Assembly (NCBI GenBank): GCA_963975425.1
Contig: CAXBGS010000014.1
Span: forward strand, 62,001-126,000
Length of the DNA stretch: 64,000 nucleotides
Direction: 5' to 3'
Source: CAXBGS01 sp963975425
GTDB taxonomy: Bacteria > Planctomycetota > Planctomycetia > Pirellulales > Pirellulaceae
This document shows, piece by piece, positions 16,714-24,755 of this stretch. How positions within the stretch are numbered: position 1 is the first letter of the stretch; each line of letters starts with the position of its first letter. The notes beneath the pieces were generated by a model. It had not been told where the DNA came from. It searched no databases and saw nothing but the letters and a program-made list of their open reading frames with translations. A program made the position numbers and the translations under genes.

Positions 16714-18231
16714 ATGTTTCCAATTGCGTCTTGTCGATACGTTTTCGGTCTGTTCTCACTAGTAATCGCCACTTTCGTTCAGGCTGCGGATCGGCCAAAC
16801 ATCGTTTACATCATTTGTGACGATCTCGGATACGGTGACATCCATTGTTTGGCTCCTGAGACCTGTAAGATCGCGACGCCTGGTGCCGATGCCTTGGCGC
16901 GAGAGGGTATGGTGTTTACCGACGCGCACTCGGGTTCATCCGTTTGCACGCCGACGCGTTATGGCATCATGACCGGCCGATACAGTTGGCGTACGCGTTT
17001 GCAAAAAGGCGTGGTGACCGGGTTTGCGCCCAGCCTGATCGATGAGAATCGATCCACCGTCGCGGCGTTCTTGCAATCACAGGGCTATCACACGGCGGCC
17101 ATCGGCAAATGGCACCTCGACTTTGAATACCTTGACCCAGATTCTCGTCAGCCATACCGACAGAAAGATCACAAGACACCGCCGGTCGGTGCGATCATTC
17201 CGGACGGTCCGATCCATCGAGGGTTCGACTATTACCATGGCTTTCATCATGCCAGAAATATGGAAGCCGTCATCGAAGACGATCGCGTGATCGCCCACGA
17301 CGACACGATCAACATGTTGCCGCGGCTGACTCGCAAGAGCGTTGAATACATCGAATCTCGAGCCGGTCGTGATCAACCTTTCTTTCTGTATTTGCCACTG
17401 GGGTCACCCCATACGCCAATCGTTCCAAGCGCCTCTTGGCAGGGCAAAAGCAGTCTCGGAAAGTATGGCGACTTCGTCATGGAAACTGACAACGTGTTGG
17501 TCAAAGTATGCGAAGCGATAAAAAAACATGCGATGGAAGACAACACGCTTGTGATCTTTACGAGCGACAATGGGTGTTCCAAGGCGGCTGGGATTGATGA
17601 ATTAGCGGCGCAAGGTCACATCGTCAGTGCCCATCTGCGCGGGTCCAAAGCCGATATTTGGGACGGCGGACACCGGGTCCCGTTTATTGTGCGCTGGCCC
17701 GGAAAGATCAAACCAGGTTCCACCAGCGATCAATTGATTTGTTTGACCGATCTGTTCGCGACGGTCTCGGATATTACCGCAATCGCGATGCCCCAGGATG
17801 CGGCAGAAGACAGTGTCAGTTTCGCACCCGCACTTTCGGGCAAACCCATCGAATCATCACGCGCCGGTGTCATTCATCATTCGATCAGCGGCCATTTCGC
17901 CTATCGGTCCGGGCGGTGGAAACTGGCGCTCGCTCGAGCCTCGGGCGGATGGACTTCGCCGACCGAAAAACAGGCCGCATCCGATGCGCCGAAAGCTCAG
18001 CTGTATGACATGATCGCTGACCCCGGTGAAACGACGAATCTGTATTCGCAAAAGCCCGAAATCGTGGCGCGCTTGCTAACCCTGCTAACCGCTGACGTGA
18101 TGCGAGGCCGCAGCACGGATGGATCGGCATCGGCGAACGATTTCGAACCGATCGTCCTTTGGAAAAGTGAGGCGGAAAAAGCAAAATCGGCCGCGAACAA
18201 GAAACCAAAGTCGTCCAAGAAGAAAGACTGA
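16714..18231 (+). CDS. Secreted formylglycine-dependent sulfatase
   Basis: A signal peptide (residues about 1-25, ending VQAAD) precedes RPNIVYIICDDLGYGDIHC with the metal-binding Asp pair. The active-site signature is SVCTPTRYGIMTGRY, where Cys in C-T-P-T-R is converted to formylglycine. KWHLDF and HTPIVPS supply further active-site residues, and IFTSDNGCS gives the second metal cluster. The 505-aa length suits arylsulfatase A-type enzymes. The C-terminus is Lys-rich. It probably removes sulfate from algal polysaccharide or another sulfated ester in the periplasm or outside; the substrate cannot be read from the sequence. The SGNH/TPR gene starts 11 bp downstream. Confidence 0.93.
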   Translation: MFPIASCRYVFGLFSLVIATFVQAADRPNIVYIICDDLGYGDIHCLAPETCKIATPGADALAREGMVFTDAHSGSSVCTPTRYGIMTGRYSWRTRLQKGVVTGFAPSLIDENRSTVAAFLQSQGYHTAAIGKWHLDFEYLDPDSRQPYRQKDHKTPPVGAIIPDGPIHRGFDYYHGFHHARNMEAVIEDDRVIAHDDTINMLPRLTRKSVEYIESRAGRDQPFFLYLPLGSPHTPIVPSASWQGKSSLGKYGDFVMETDNVLVKVCEAIKKHAMEDNTLVIFTSDNGCSKAAGIDELAAQGHIVSAHLRGSKADIWDGGHRVPFIVRWPGKIKPGSTSDQLICLTDLFATVSDITAIAMPQDAAEDSVSFAPALSGKPIESSRAGVIHHSISGHFAYRSGRWKLALARASGGWTSPTEKQAASDAPKAQLYDMIADPGETTNLYSQKPEIVARLLTLLTADVMRGRSTDGSASANDFEPIVLWKSEAEKAKSAANKKPKSSKKKD

Positions 18232-18242
18232 GCGCGAACGCA

Positions 18243-20174
18243 ATGTCCAGGCGGAAAAAAATCTTGTTCTCGGCGATCATGACCATCACATTCTTTTGCG
18301 TGATGGAATGGTCATTGACGTTGATCGGTATTGCGGCGGTCACCGATACCGACGATCCCTACGTCGGCTTTTCGAATCAACAGCCGTTGATGCGCCAGGT
18401 CACGATGGATACGGGCGAATCGTACTATCAGACGGCGACAAATAAGCTGGACTGGTTCAATGATCAGTCTTTTCCCGCAACGAAATCCGCAAACACTCGA
18501 CGCGTGTTTTGTGTTGGCGGATCGACAACCTACGGACGTCCGTATTGGGATGGGACATCGTTCGTGGGTTGGTTACGGGAACTGTTTCCATTGGTGCAGC
18601 CTGATGTGCAATGGGAAGTCATCAACGCGGGCGGTGTCAGCTATGCCAGCTATCGAGTCGCCGCCGTAATGCAGGAACTCGCCGAGCACGAACCCGACCT
18701 GTTTGTCGTCTACTGCGGCCAAAATGAATTTTTGGAACGTCGGACCTATCGCGATATTTTCGACCAGCCTGCGCTAAGAACCAATTTGCACGCTGCGCTG
18801 ATGCGAACCAGAACGTGGGCGTTTGCTGATCGATTATTCGGTAAGGTCAATGATGCACCGCAGACGGAATCACCGATCACGCTTCCCGGCGAAGTGGACG
18901 AGATGCTAAATCACACGGTCGGGCCGGTTGACTATCATCGCGATGACGTTTGGCAGGCGGACGTGGTTCGGCACTACACCGCGAATCTGCATCGCATGGT
19001 CGCGATCGCCGAGACCGCCGGGGCCAAAATTGTCTTCGTCACCCCAGCCTCGAATGAAATGGATTGCTCGCCGTTCAAGAGCGAGCCTCACGCGGATTCA
19101 CATAGAGTCGCTGACTTTCAATACGAACAAGGCAAAAAGGCGTTTGATGCAGGTCAGTTCTCATCCGCGCTCGATCGATTCCGAGCGGCCGTCAACGAAG
19201 ACGTTTGTCCGCTGCGAGCCATCGATCCAATCGTCGACGCGGTTGCGGCCGTCGCCAAGCAGCATCGCGTGCCACTGGTCGACTTCCCTGCTCTGCTTCG
19301 TCAGCAATGCTTGATCGAACACGGTCATGAGTGTTTGGGCAACCAATATTTCCTGGACCACGTGCATCCCGATAACGAAACACACCGTCGCCTCGCCCTT
19401 TGGATTCTGAATGAACTGCAAGAACAATCGATGGTCGCGGGTACGAGGCCCACGGCATCACAAATCGATGAAGTAGGAACGCTGATTGAGTCGCGAATCG
19501 ATTGGCGTGCCAGCGGCGTCGCGCTTCGGAACCTGGCAAAAGTTTTGCACTGGGCAGGCAAGTTTTCCGAGGCGCTGCCGCGAGCCAAAGACGCAATCGA
19601 AATTTTGCCCAACGATACCGCAAGTCTATTGGTACTGGCAGACTGTTTGACTCAGACCGGTCAGTACGACGCAGCCGTGACGCAGTACGAACGGTTATTC
19701 ACCGTTTCGCCGGAACACGTCGAGGGCTACTTGCCCTATGGTGAATTGCTGCTGTGGCAGGGTGAGGCGGCGAAGGCGCGATCTTTTCTCGTTCTGGCAG
19801 CCGCCAGTCGTCCGGAAAACGCGCGAGTGGCGTACTACCTTGGGCTCGCCGAGAACGAACTTGGCCATCACGAACTGGCGCTTCAGTCGCTGTTCCGCTC
19901 GCTTGAACTCGCACCCGATCAGACGGGAACGATGTCTTTGATCGCAAGTATTTATGCCGATCAAGGCGATTGGGATTCGGCGGCGAATTGGTTCGAAACG
20001 ACGATCGATGCCGACCCCGACGATTCCGATAGCCGTTTTCGCCTTGGTATGTTGCGGTTGAAACAGGCCCAATTCGAAGCGGCGATGGAGCAGTTTCAGT
20101 CCGTCTTGCGATTGGAACCCTCACACGTCGGCGCGCGAACGAATCTCGCCATCGTAAAGCAATTGTCTGAGTAA
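18243..20174 (+). CDS. Membrane-anchored SGNH/GDSL-like hydrolase fused to TPR repeats
   Basis: An N-terminal membrane helix (about residues 7-30) is followed by SGNH blocks: VFCVGGSTTYG (nucleophile Ser), INAGGVSYASY (Gly), VVYCGQNEFLE (Asn) and DHVHPDN (Asp/His pair) at about residue 375. Residues about 415-640 are TPR repeats (LRNLAKVLHWAGKFSEALPRA, ARVAYYLGLAENELGHHELAL, SRFRLGMLRLKQAQFEAAMEQ). Such hydrolases often deacetylate or deacylate carbohydrates. With the sulfatase 11 bp upstream, a polysaccharide-modifying pair is plausible but inferred. Length of 643 aa is large because of the TPR part. Confidence 0.82.
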   Translation: MSRRKKILFSAIMTITFFCVMEWSLTLIGIAAVTDTDDPYVGFSNQQPLMRQVTMDTGESYYQTATNKLDWFNDQSFPATKSANTRRVFCVGGSTTYGRPYWDGTSFVGWLRELFPLVQPDVQWEVINAGGVSYASYRVAAVMQELAEHEPDLFVVYCGQNEFLERRTYRDIFDQPALRTNLHAALMRTRTWAFADRLFGKVNDAPQTESPITLPGEVDEMLNHTVGPVDYHRDDVWQADVVRHYTANLHRMVAIAETAGAKIVFVTPASNEMDCSPFKSEPHADSHRVADFQYEQGKKAFDAGQFSSALDRFRAAVNEDVCPLRAIDPIVDAVAAVAKQHRVPLVDFPALLRQQCLIEHGHECLGNQYFLDHVHPDNETHRRLALWILNELQEQSMVAGTRPTASQIDEVGTLIESRIDWRASGVALRNLAKVLHWAGKFSEALPRAKDAIEILPNDTASLLVLADCLTQTGQYDAAVTQYERLFTVSPEHVEGYLPYGELLLWQGEAAKARSFLVLAAASRPENARVAYYLGLAENELGHHELALQSLFRSLELAPDQTGTMSLIASIYADQGDWDSAANWFETTIDADPDDSDSRFRLGMLRLKQAQFEAAMEQFQSVLRLEPSHVGARTNLAIVKQLSE

Positions 20175-20436
20175 TCGCCGATAGGCGAAACGGCCACACG
20201 AACCGTCGTGATGGCTTGCCGCCGGTGGAATCGTCAGCGTTGCGGTTTGCGGTGTTCGTCGAGGCAATGATCAAGTCGCTAACGTTTTTTTTGATTAGCG
20301 ATGTAAGAAGTAGCCGCGGCACTGTCACTAACGCAGTGCTAATGACAACTTCTCTGGCGTCGATCGCTGCGTACCCGTGTCGGTCGCAATGTGTGCGGCG
20401 CACGTCCCACTTTCATTTTTTGGAAGGCTTTTCATC

Positions 20437-21852
20437 ATGCGCCGCTCGAAATCCGAACGTCCTTTCCAAACGAATCGTTGCTCCTCGCGTCGACGGTTGC
20501 TGCTGCAATCACTCGAACCACGACAGGTGCTCAGCGCTATCTCCGTTGTAGAATCCGGTGTCTTGACGGTTACCGCGGATGACGAGGCCAACGAAGTCGC
20601 CGTGTGGGCCGATCGGCAATCAGACACGCTGCACGTCAAAGTCGACTCGACCATGCTGGAATTCACTAACAGCGAAGTTCAGCACGTCAATATCATCACC
20701 GCCGGTGGGGACGATTCGATTCAAATTCGCGATAGTGTGACGCAAACAACGTTGTTGGATTCCGGCGCGGGTGATGACGTGATCATGGGCAGCCAACAAA
20801 ACGATTTGATTTACGCCGGCCCAGGTAACGATCAAGTTGCCGGTCGCGGTGGAAACGACTTGATCGAAGGCGGCCGGGGCAACGACCGACTGAGCGGTGG
20901 TGAAGGATCGAACATTGTGTTCGGTGGTTCCGGTGATGACGCAATCAGCGGCGGAAGCGAGGTTGACTATTTGATCGGTGGCGGTGGGAATGACCGAATC
21001 AATGGTGGTCGAGGCGACGATTGGATCTTTGGTGATGCCACCAACAGTCTGCCCGAGGGCTATACCGATCCGGTTGTTTATGCACTCGAGTTCGCCAACG
21101 CGAATCGTGGGCGCGACTCTATTGTTGCCGGTGCGGGTAACGATATCGTCTTAGCCGGCAATGGCAACGATCGGGTGCGTGGTGGGATCGGCGACGATGT
21201 GCTGGTTGGTGGCCGAGGTTCGGACACCTTGCTGGGCCAAAGCGGTAACGATTGGATTTTGGGGGATTGGCGGTTCGATCAAGACGACCGCGACGATGAC
21301 ACTCGTGAAACGATGCAGGCAGCGTCATCAACGGTCGTCGCTTTGCTCGACGGCGAATTCGTTCGTCCGATCGACGAGCCTGGCGTGGTCGTTTCATTCG
21401 ACGATCGAATCTCGGGTGGCACCGGCAACGACGTTGTCTTTGCCATGCAAGGACGCGACCGCGTTTCGGGAGGGCTAGGCAATGATCGTCTGCATGGCGG
21501 CGGAGGTGGAGACTCAATCAGCGGCGGCGCCGGCGATGACGCGATGTTCGGCGGCTTGGGCAACGACCGACTTTCAGGCGGCCTTGGCAATGATTCGATG
21601 GGTGGTGGCCAGGGCAACGATCGGCTGGTGGGTGGGCAAGGTAACGATCGTCTGCGTGGTGGGGATGGGCGTGACCGACTGTACGGCGGGCTCGGCAATG
21701 ATGTCTTGGTGGGCGGCGCCGGTAGCGACTATTTCAACGGCGGTCGTGGTGAAGATGAAATCCGAGCTCGCGACGGCGAGATTGACCGCATCTTGACCGA
21801 TGGGCTCGATGAAATTTTTGCCGACGACGATGATCTGATCGCCATGCCCTAG
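20437..21852 (+). CDS. LEPR-xLL surface protein with RTX calcium-binding repeats
   Basis: ATG 20437 has a Shine-Dalgarno sequence GGAAGG at 20422-20427. The basic N-terminus RRRLLLQSLEPRQVLSA (LEPR motif at residues 26-29) is the planctomycete LEPR-xLL exoprotein signature. From about residue 100 onward the protein is mostly nonapeptide RTX repeats of GGxGxDxUx type (GGRGNDRLSGG, GGLGNDRLHGG and others), which form calcium-bound beta-rolls. Two non-repeat loops interrupt them at about 205-225 and 275-320. It is probably exported and surface- or matrix-associated. No type I secretion ABC genes adjoin it, so the route is unknown. Confidence 0.88.
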   Translation: MRRSKSERPFQTNRCSSRRRLLLQSLEPRQVLSAISVVESGVLTVTADDEANEVAVWADRQSDTLHVKVDSTMLEFTNSEVQHVNIITAGGDDSIQIRDSVTQTTLLDSGAGDDVIMGSQQNDLIYAGPGNDQVAGRGGNDLIEGGRGNDRLSGGEGSNIVFGGSGDDAISGGSEVDYLIGGGGNDRINGGRGDDWIFGDATNSLPEGYTDPVVYALEFANANRGRDSIVAGAGNDIVLAGNGNDRVRGGIGDDVLVGGRGSDTLLGQSGNDWILGDWRFDQDDRDDDTRETMQAASSTVVALLDGEFVRPIDEPGVVVSFDDRISGGTGNDVVFAMQGRDRVSGGLGNDRLHGGGGGDSISGGAGDDAMFGGLGNDRLSGGLGNDSMGGGQGNDRLVGGQGNDRLRGGDGRDRLYGGLGNDVLVGGAGSDYFNGGRGEDEIRARDGEIDRILTDGLDEIFADDDDLIAMP

Positions 21853-21991
21853 ACCCTCAGGTCCGATGCTCAGGATCGAATGCGATTCTGACTTCGTTTC
21901 GGCCCGCTCGCGTCGGCCCGCTCGCGCGCGATGTCGAGGTGAATTGAAAGACGAAGGGTGGCTCGTTTCACGTTGACACACACATGTTACG

Positions 21992-22017
21992 CTAGCGGTG
22001 GTTTGACTTGCCGCTAG
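21992..22017 (+). promoter_or_regulatory. Perfect inverted repeat overlapping the ribosome-binding site of the dehydrogenase gene
   Basis: CTAGCGG (21992-21998) and CCGCTAG (22011-22017) are perfect 7-bp arms around a 12-nt loop. The right arm overlaps the Shine-Dalgarno AGAGG (22016-22020), 7 nt before GTG 22028. It could be an operator or an RNA hairpin that occludes the ribosome-binding site. A TTGACA occurs at 21973-21978, but no matching -10 box at normal spacing is convincing. Confidence 0.5.
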
Positions 22018-22027
22018 AGGAACAATT

Positions 22028-23071
22028 GTGAAAGCCGCCTGTTTCCAAACGATCCAAGACGTCCGAGTGCTCGACGTGCCGGATGCCGAGATCGTTGCCC
22101 CACAAGATGTCGTTGTTCGCGTTCAGATGGCCGGCCTGTGTGGAAGCGACTTGCACGCATTCTTTGGTCGCGAGAGTGGACTCGATGTCGGCACCGTGAT
22201 GGGGCACGAGTTTGTCGGCGTCGTTGTCGCAGTCGGCGCGGATGTGAAATCATTGTGTGTCGATGATCGTGTCTGCGCACCCTTTACCACCAATTGTGGT
22301 CGCTGTTTCTATTGTGATCGTGGCGTGACGGCGCGTTGCGTTGCGGGCCAGCTGTTTGGTTGGCGCCAAGCGGGCGAGGGATTGCATGGCGGACAGTCAG
22401 AATTCGTGCGAGTTCCGCTGGCCGACAGCACGCTGATGCGGATTCCCGATGCGATCCAATGGGAAACGGCATTGTTGTTGGGCGATAACCTGAGCACTGG
22501 TTTCTTCGCCGCGGACATGATCGGAATTACGTCCGATGGCGTTTACGCGGTCGTCGGCTGCGGCACGGTGGGGTTGTTGGCGATTCAATCGGCGATGCAG
22601 CTTGGTGCGCATCGTGTTTTTGCGATCGATCCGGATGCTTCTCGGCGCGCCATCGCCGAAGAACTGGGGGCGACCGTTTTTGCCGATCCTGTGCAGGCCT
22701 CTGCGGCGATCAAAGATGTGACCGATGGGCGCGGCGCCGACGGTGTGATGGAGTTGGTCGGATTACCGGCGGCGCAGCAAACTGCATACGAACTGATTAG
22801 GCCCGGCGGAACCATGTCGGTCATCGGGTGTCACTGTACGCCGAACTTTGCGTTCAGTCCCGCACAGGCTTATGACAAGAATTTGACGTACCGCACGGGA
22901 CGTTGCCCGGCTCGACACTATATGTCAAAGCTGCTGCCGAGATTGTTAAGCGAATCGATCGACCTTTCGTGGTGTATTACCCACCGATTTCCGATCGGAC
23001 AGGCCGAGAAAGCTTATGACGTTTTTGCGAATCGTAAAGACGGTTGCATCAAGGCCGCGATCACGTTCTAA
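22028..23071 (+). CDS. Zinc-dependent alcohol/polyol dehydrogenase (MDR family)
   Basis: The start is GTG 22028 with AGAGG 7 nt upstream. Catalytic zinc ligands are C38 (LCGSDLH) and H60-E61 (MGHEFVG). The structural zinc lobe is CGRCFYCDRGVTARC with CxxCxxCx7C spacing. The Rossmann motif VVGCGTVGLLAIQSA follows, with an acidic residue at the end of beta-2 (FAIDPD) that suggests NAD(H) preference. The 347-aa length is typical of threonine/sorbitol/formaldehyde dehydrogenase-like enzymes. The substrate cannot be assigned. It is flanked by the RTX gene and a convergent DUF1552 gene. Confidence 0.92.
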   Translation: MKAACFQTIQDVRVLDVPDAEIVAPQDVVVRVQMAGLCGSDLHAFFGRESGLDVGTVMGHEFVGVVVAVGADVKSLCVDDRVCAPFTTNCGRCFYCDRGVTARCVAGQLFGWRQAGEGLHGGQSEFVRVPLADSTLMRIPDAIQWETALLLGDNLSTGFFAADMIGITSDGVYAVVGCGTVGLLAIQSAMQLGAHRVFAIDPDASRRAIAEELGATVFADPVQASAAIKDVTDGRGADGVMELVGLPAAQQTAYELIRPGGTMSVIGCHCTPNFAFSPAQAYDKNLTYRTGRCPARHYMSKLLPRLLSESIDLSWCITHRFPIGQAEKAYDVFANRKDGCIKAAITF

Positions 23072-23181
23072 GATTGAACCGTCATGCTGAGCCGCGACAC
23101 GTAAGCGGTCGGGCACCTCTCGCTGGCCGTACAGCCTGCCGCTTATCAAGAATTGACAACAGGGCAATGACCAGAAATTGC

Positions 23182-24606
23182 CTAGGCCAAAATACGATCG
23201 ACCCTTGTTGACTCACGATCACTCGGACCCAGTTGGTCGTGGATGTCCAAGCCGCTGAGCATCGTGTTGTAGACGTCCAGCCCTTCCGCTTGCACATCCA
23301 TGATCTGTCCCGTCTTGAAACGACCACCCGCACTGGTAATCGCGTGAAAGACGCCTGAGAGTTCTCGCTTGACGTTACTGTGTCGTCCGTCGCCCGATTC
23401 GGTGCTGACGGTAATGCAAGAGTTTTCAAGAATTGTCTTGCCGTTGGATTCGGTTGTCTCGTCAAGCCGACCAAGAAAATAGGCGACCTCGCGCATTTTC
23501 AAGTGAGCATGCGCGCGCAGCTGTTCGTTCTTTTCGGCGGGATTGAATTTGTGCCACCACTCGTGACTGCAACCGGCCGAGCCTGACTTGTTCAGTTGCC
23601 TAGCATCATCAAAGCGATAGATCGGACGCCCGTCATATTCATAATCGCCCGTGACGCGCAGTCGTTCCCCGGCGGCAAGAAACGTGATGGAACCAAACCG
23701 AACTCGGTCAAGCTGGATTGCCAACGCGTAGAGATCGGCCATCAAACGCCATTCGTTTGTCAGGTCGTTCAGTTGCATGTCGATACCTTCGCCACCCGGA
23801 TCCGCTTGACCGCCATGCAATAGCTGGGATCGTGGCGGCATGTCGGGGAAATCCGGATCAAGCTTGCGGACCGCAAAAGCTCGTTGCTCGTATTCACGGA
23901 TACGTTCCAAGTGGTCGGCGACGCGAGCCCGAGATGCGGCACCGAGGGGCGATTTTGAGCCGGTGTAGAAACGGTATTCGTCCACAACGGTATCCAGTAC
24001 GCTGCGTCGCAAGCGACGGTTGCGCGCGTCGGTTTCGCTATCACCAGAGATGTCGATAGAGCCAAAGACTCGCTCGAACAGATCGCGAGGTCGCTCTTGC
24101 ATCGTCGCTGCAACCGTGCCGTCGTGGTTATAGCTATGCACGTAACGACTGACGCGGCTGCGCCGGAAAAATGTTCCACCGATCAAGGTGGGAACCATTC
24201 CGCTTGGCATGCCTTTGGGGTAGTACGCTTTTCGAATCACTTGATCGATTGACGGGCCACCCGCTTTCGCTTCCCCGCGTGGTGGTTCGGCGGTGAATGC
24301 GCCACTGGCTCCGTCAAAGTGCGCGTTGATGCCTGATTCATCGCAACGCACCTGATCGACATTACGCATGATCAGCAATTTGTCGCCGAGCGGTTTCAAT
24401 GGCTCCAGCACACCGTCGAATCCTTCGGTCTGAAGCGGTGCGGGAATCCCCAAGCCGAAAAAGACATTGAATGATCGCATTGGCACGGCGGACGCTTCGG
24501 CAGCCGACGCACCTTCGATGATCATTTCTTCCAACAGCGGCAAGCCGATGACGGCGCTGCCGGCGGTTTTTAAAATCGTGCGTCGATCGACTCGAGTGTT
24601 TGCCAT
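23182..24606 (-). CDS. DUF1552 secreted protein with Tat-type signal
   Basis: The N-terminus carries a twin-Arg signal (DRRTILKTAG, then a hydrophobic stretch ending about residue 35). The body matches the planctomycete/verrucomicrobial DUF1552 family by features such as FFGLGIPAPL, LLIMRNVDQ, a conserved GINAHFDGASGAFT region, a SIDQVIRKAY segment and late EWWHKFNPAEKNEQLRAHA-type sequence. Length of 474 aa is normal. In this group DUF1552 genes usually lie directly after a DUF1592-type cytochrome gene, as here. The biochemical role of the pair is not established. Confidence 0.85.
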   Translation of the reverse strand: MANTRVDRRTILKTAGSAVIGLPLLEEMIIEGASAAEASAVPMRSFNVFFGLGIPAPLQTEGFDGVLEPLKPLGDKLLIMRNVDQVRCDESGINAHFDGASGAFTAEPPRGEAKAGGPSIDQVIRKAYYPKGMPSGMVPTLIGGTFFRRSRVSRYVHSYNHDGTVAATMQERPRDLFERVFGSIDISGDSETDARNRRLRRSVLDTVVDEYRFYTGSKSPLGAASRARVADHLERIREYEQRAFAVRKLDPDFPDMPPRSQLLHGGQADPGGEGIDMQLNDLTNEWRLMADLYALAIQLDRVRFGSITFLAAGERLRVTGDYEYDGRPIYRFDDARQLNKSGSAGCSHEWWHKFNPAEKNEQLRAHAHLKMREVAYFLGRLDETTESNGKTILENSCITVSTESGDGRHSNVKRELSGVFHAITSAGGRFKTGQIMDVQAEGLDVYNTMLSGLDIHDQLGPSDRESTRVDRILA

Positions 24607-24631
24607 GATCGTTTTCGAAAATTCTTGGTAA

Positions 24632-24716
24632 GCCGGAACAAGCCGTGCGCAGTTCCGGCGGGAATCGTCATGCGATTCGCCACTTAATGCCGGAACTGCG
24701 CACGGCTTGTTCCGGC
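24632..24716. repeat. Perfect 28-bp inverted repeat between the DUF1592 and DUF1552 genes
   Basis: The arm at 24632-24659 (beginning GCCGGAACAAGCCGTGCGC) is repeated exactly in reverse complement at 24689-24716, with a 29-nt spacer. Each arm itself begins GCCGGAAC and ends GTTCCGGC or similar, so each is also partly self-complementary. In RNA of either strand this would form a very stable stem. It lies in the 149-bp gap inside the reverse-strand operon, just before the DUF1552 start. There is no adjacent T-run, so it is more like a dispersed palindromic element or mRNA-stabilising hairpin than a terminator. Confidence 0.9.
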
Positions 24717-24755
24717 CTACGGTCTTATTGCGAGGATAGATTCTGACGTATGCTG

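Noticed and set aside
21973..22027. Sigma-70 promoter from TTGACA 21973
   Set aside because: No matching -10 box at 16-18 bp spacing.
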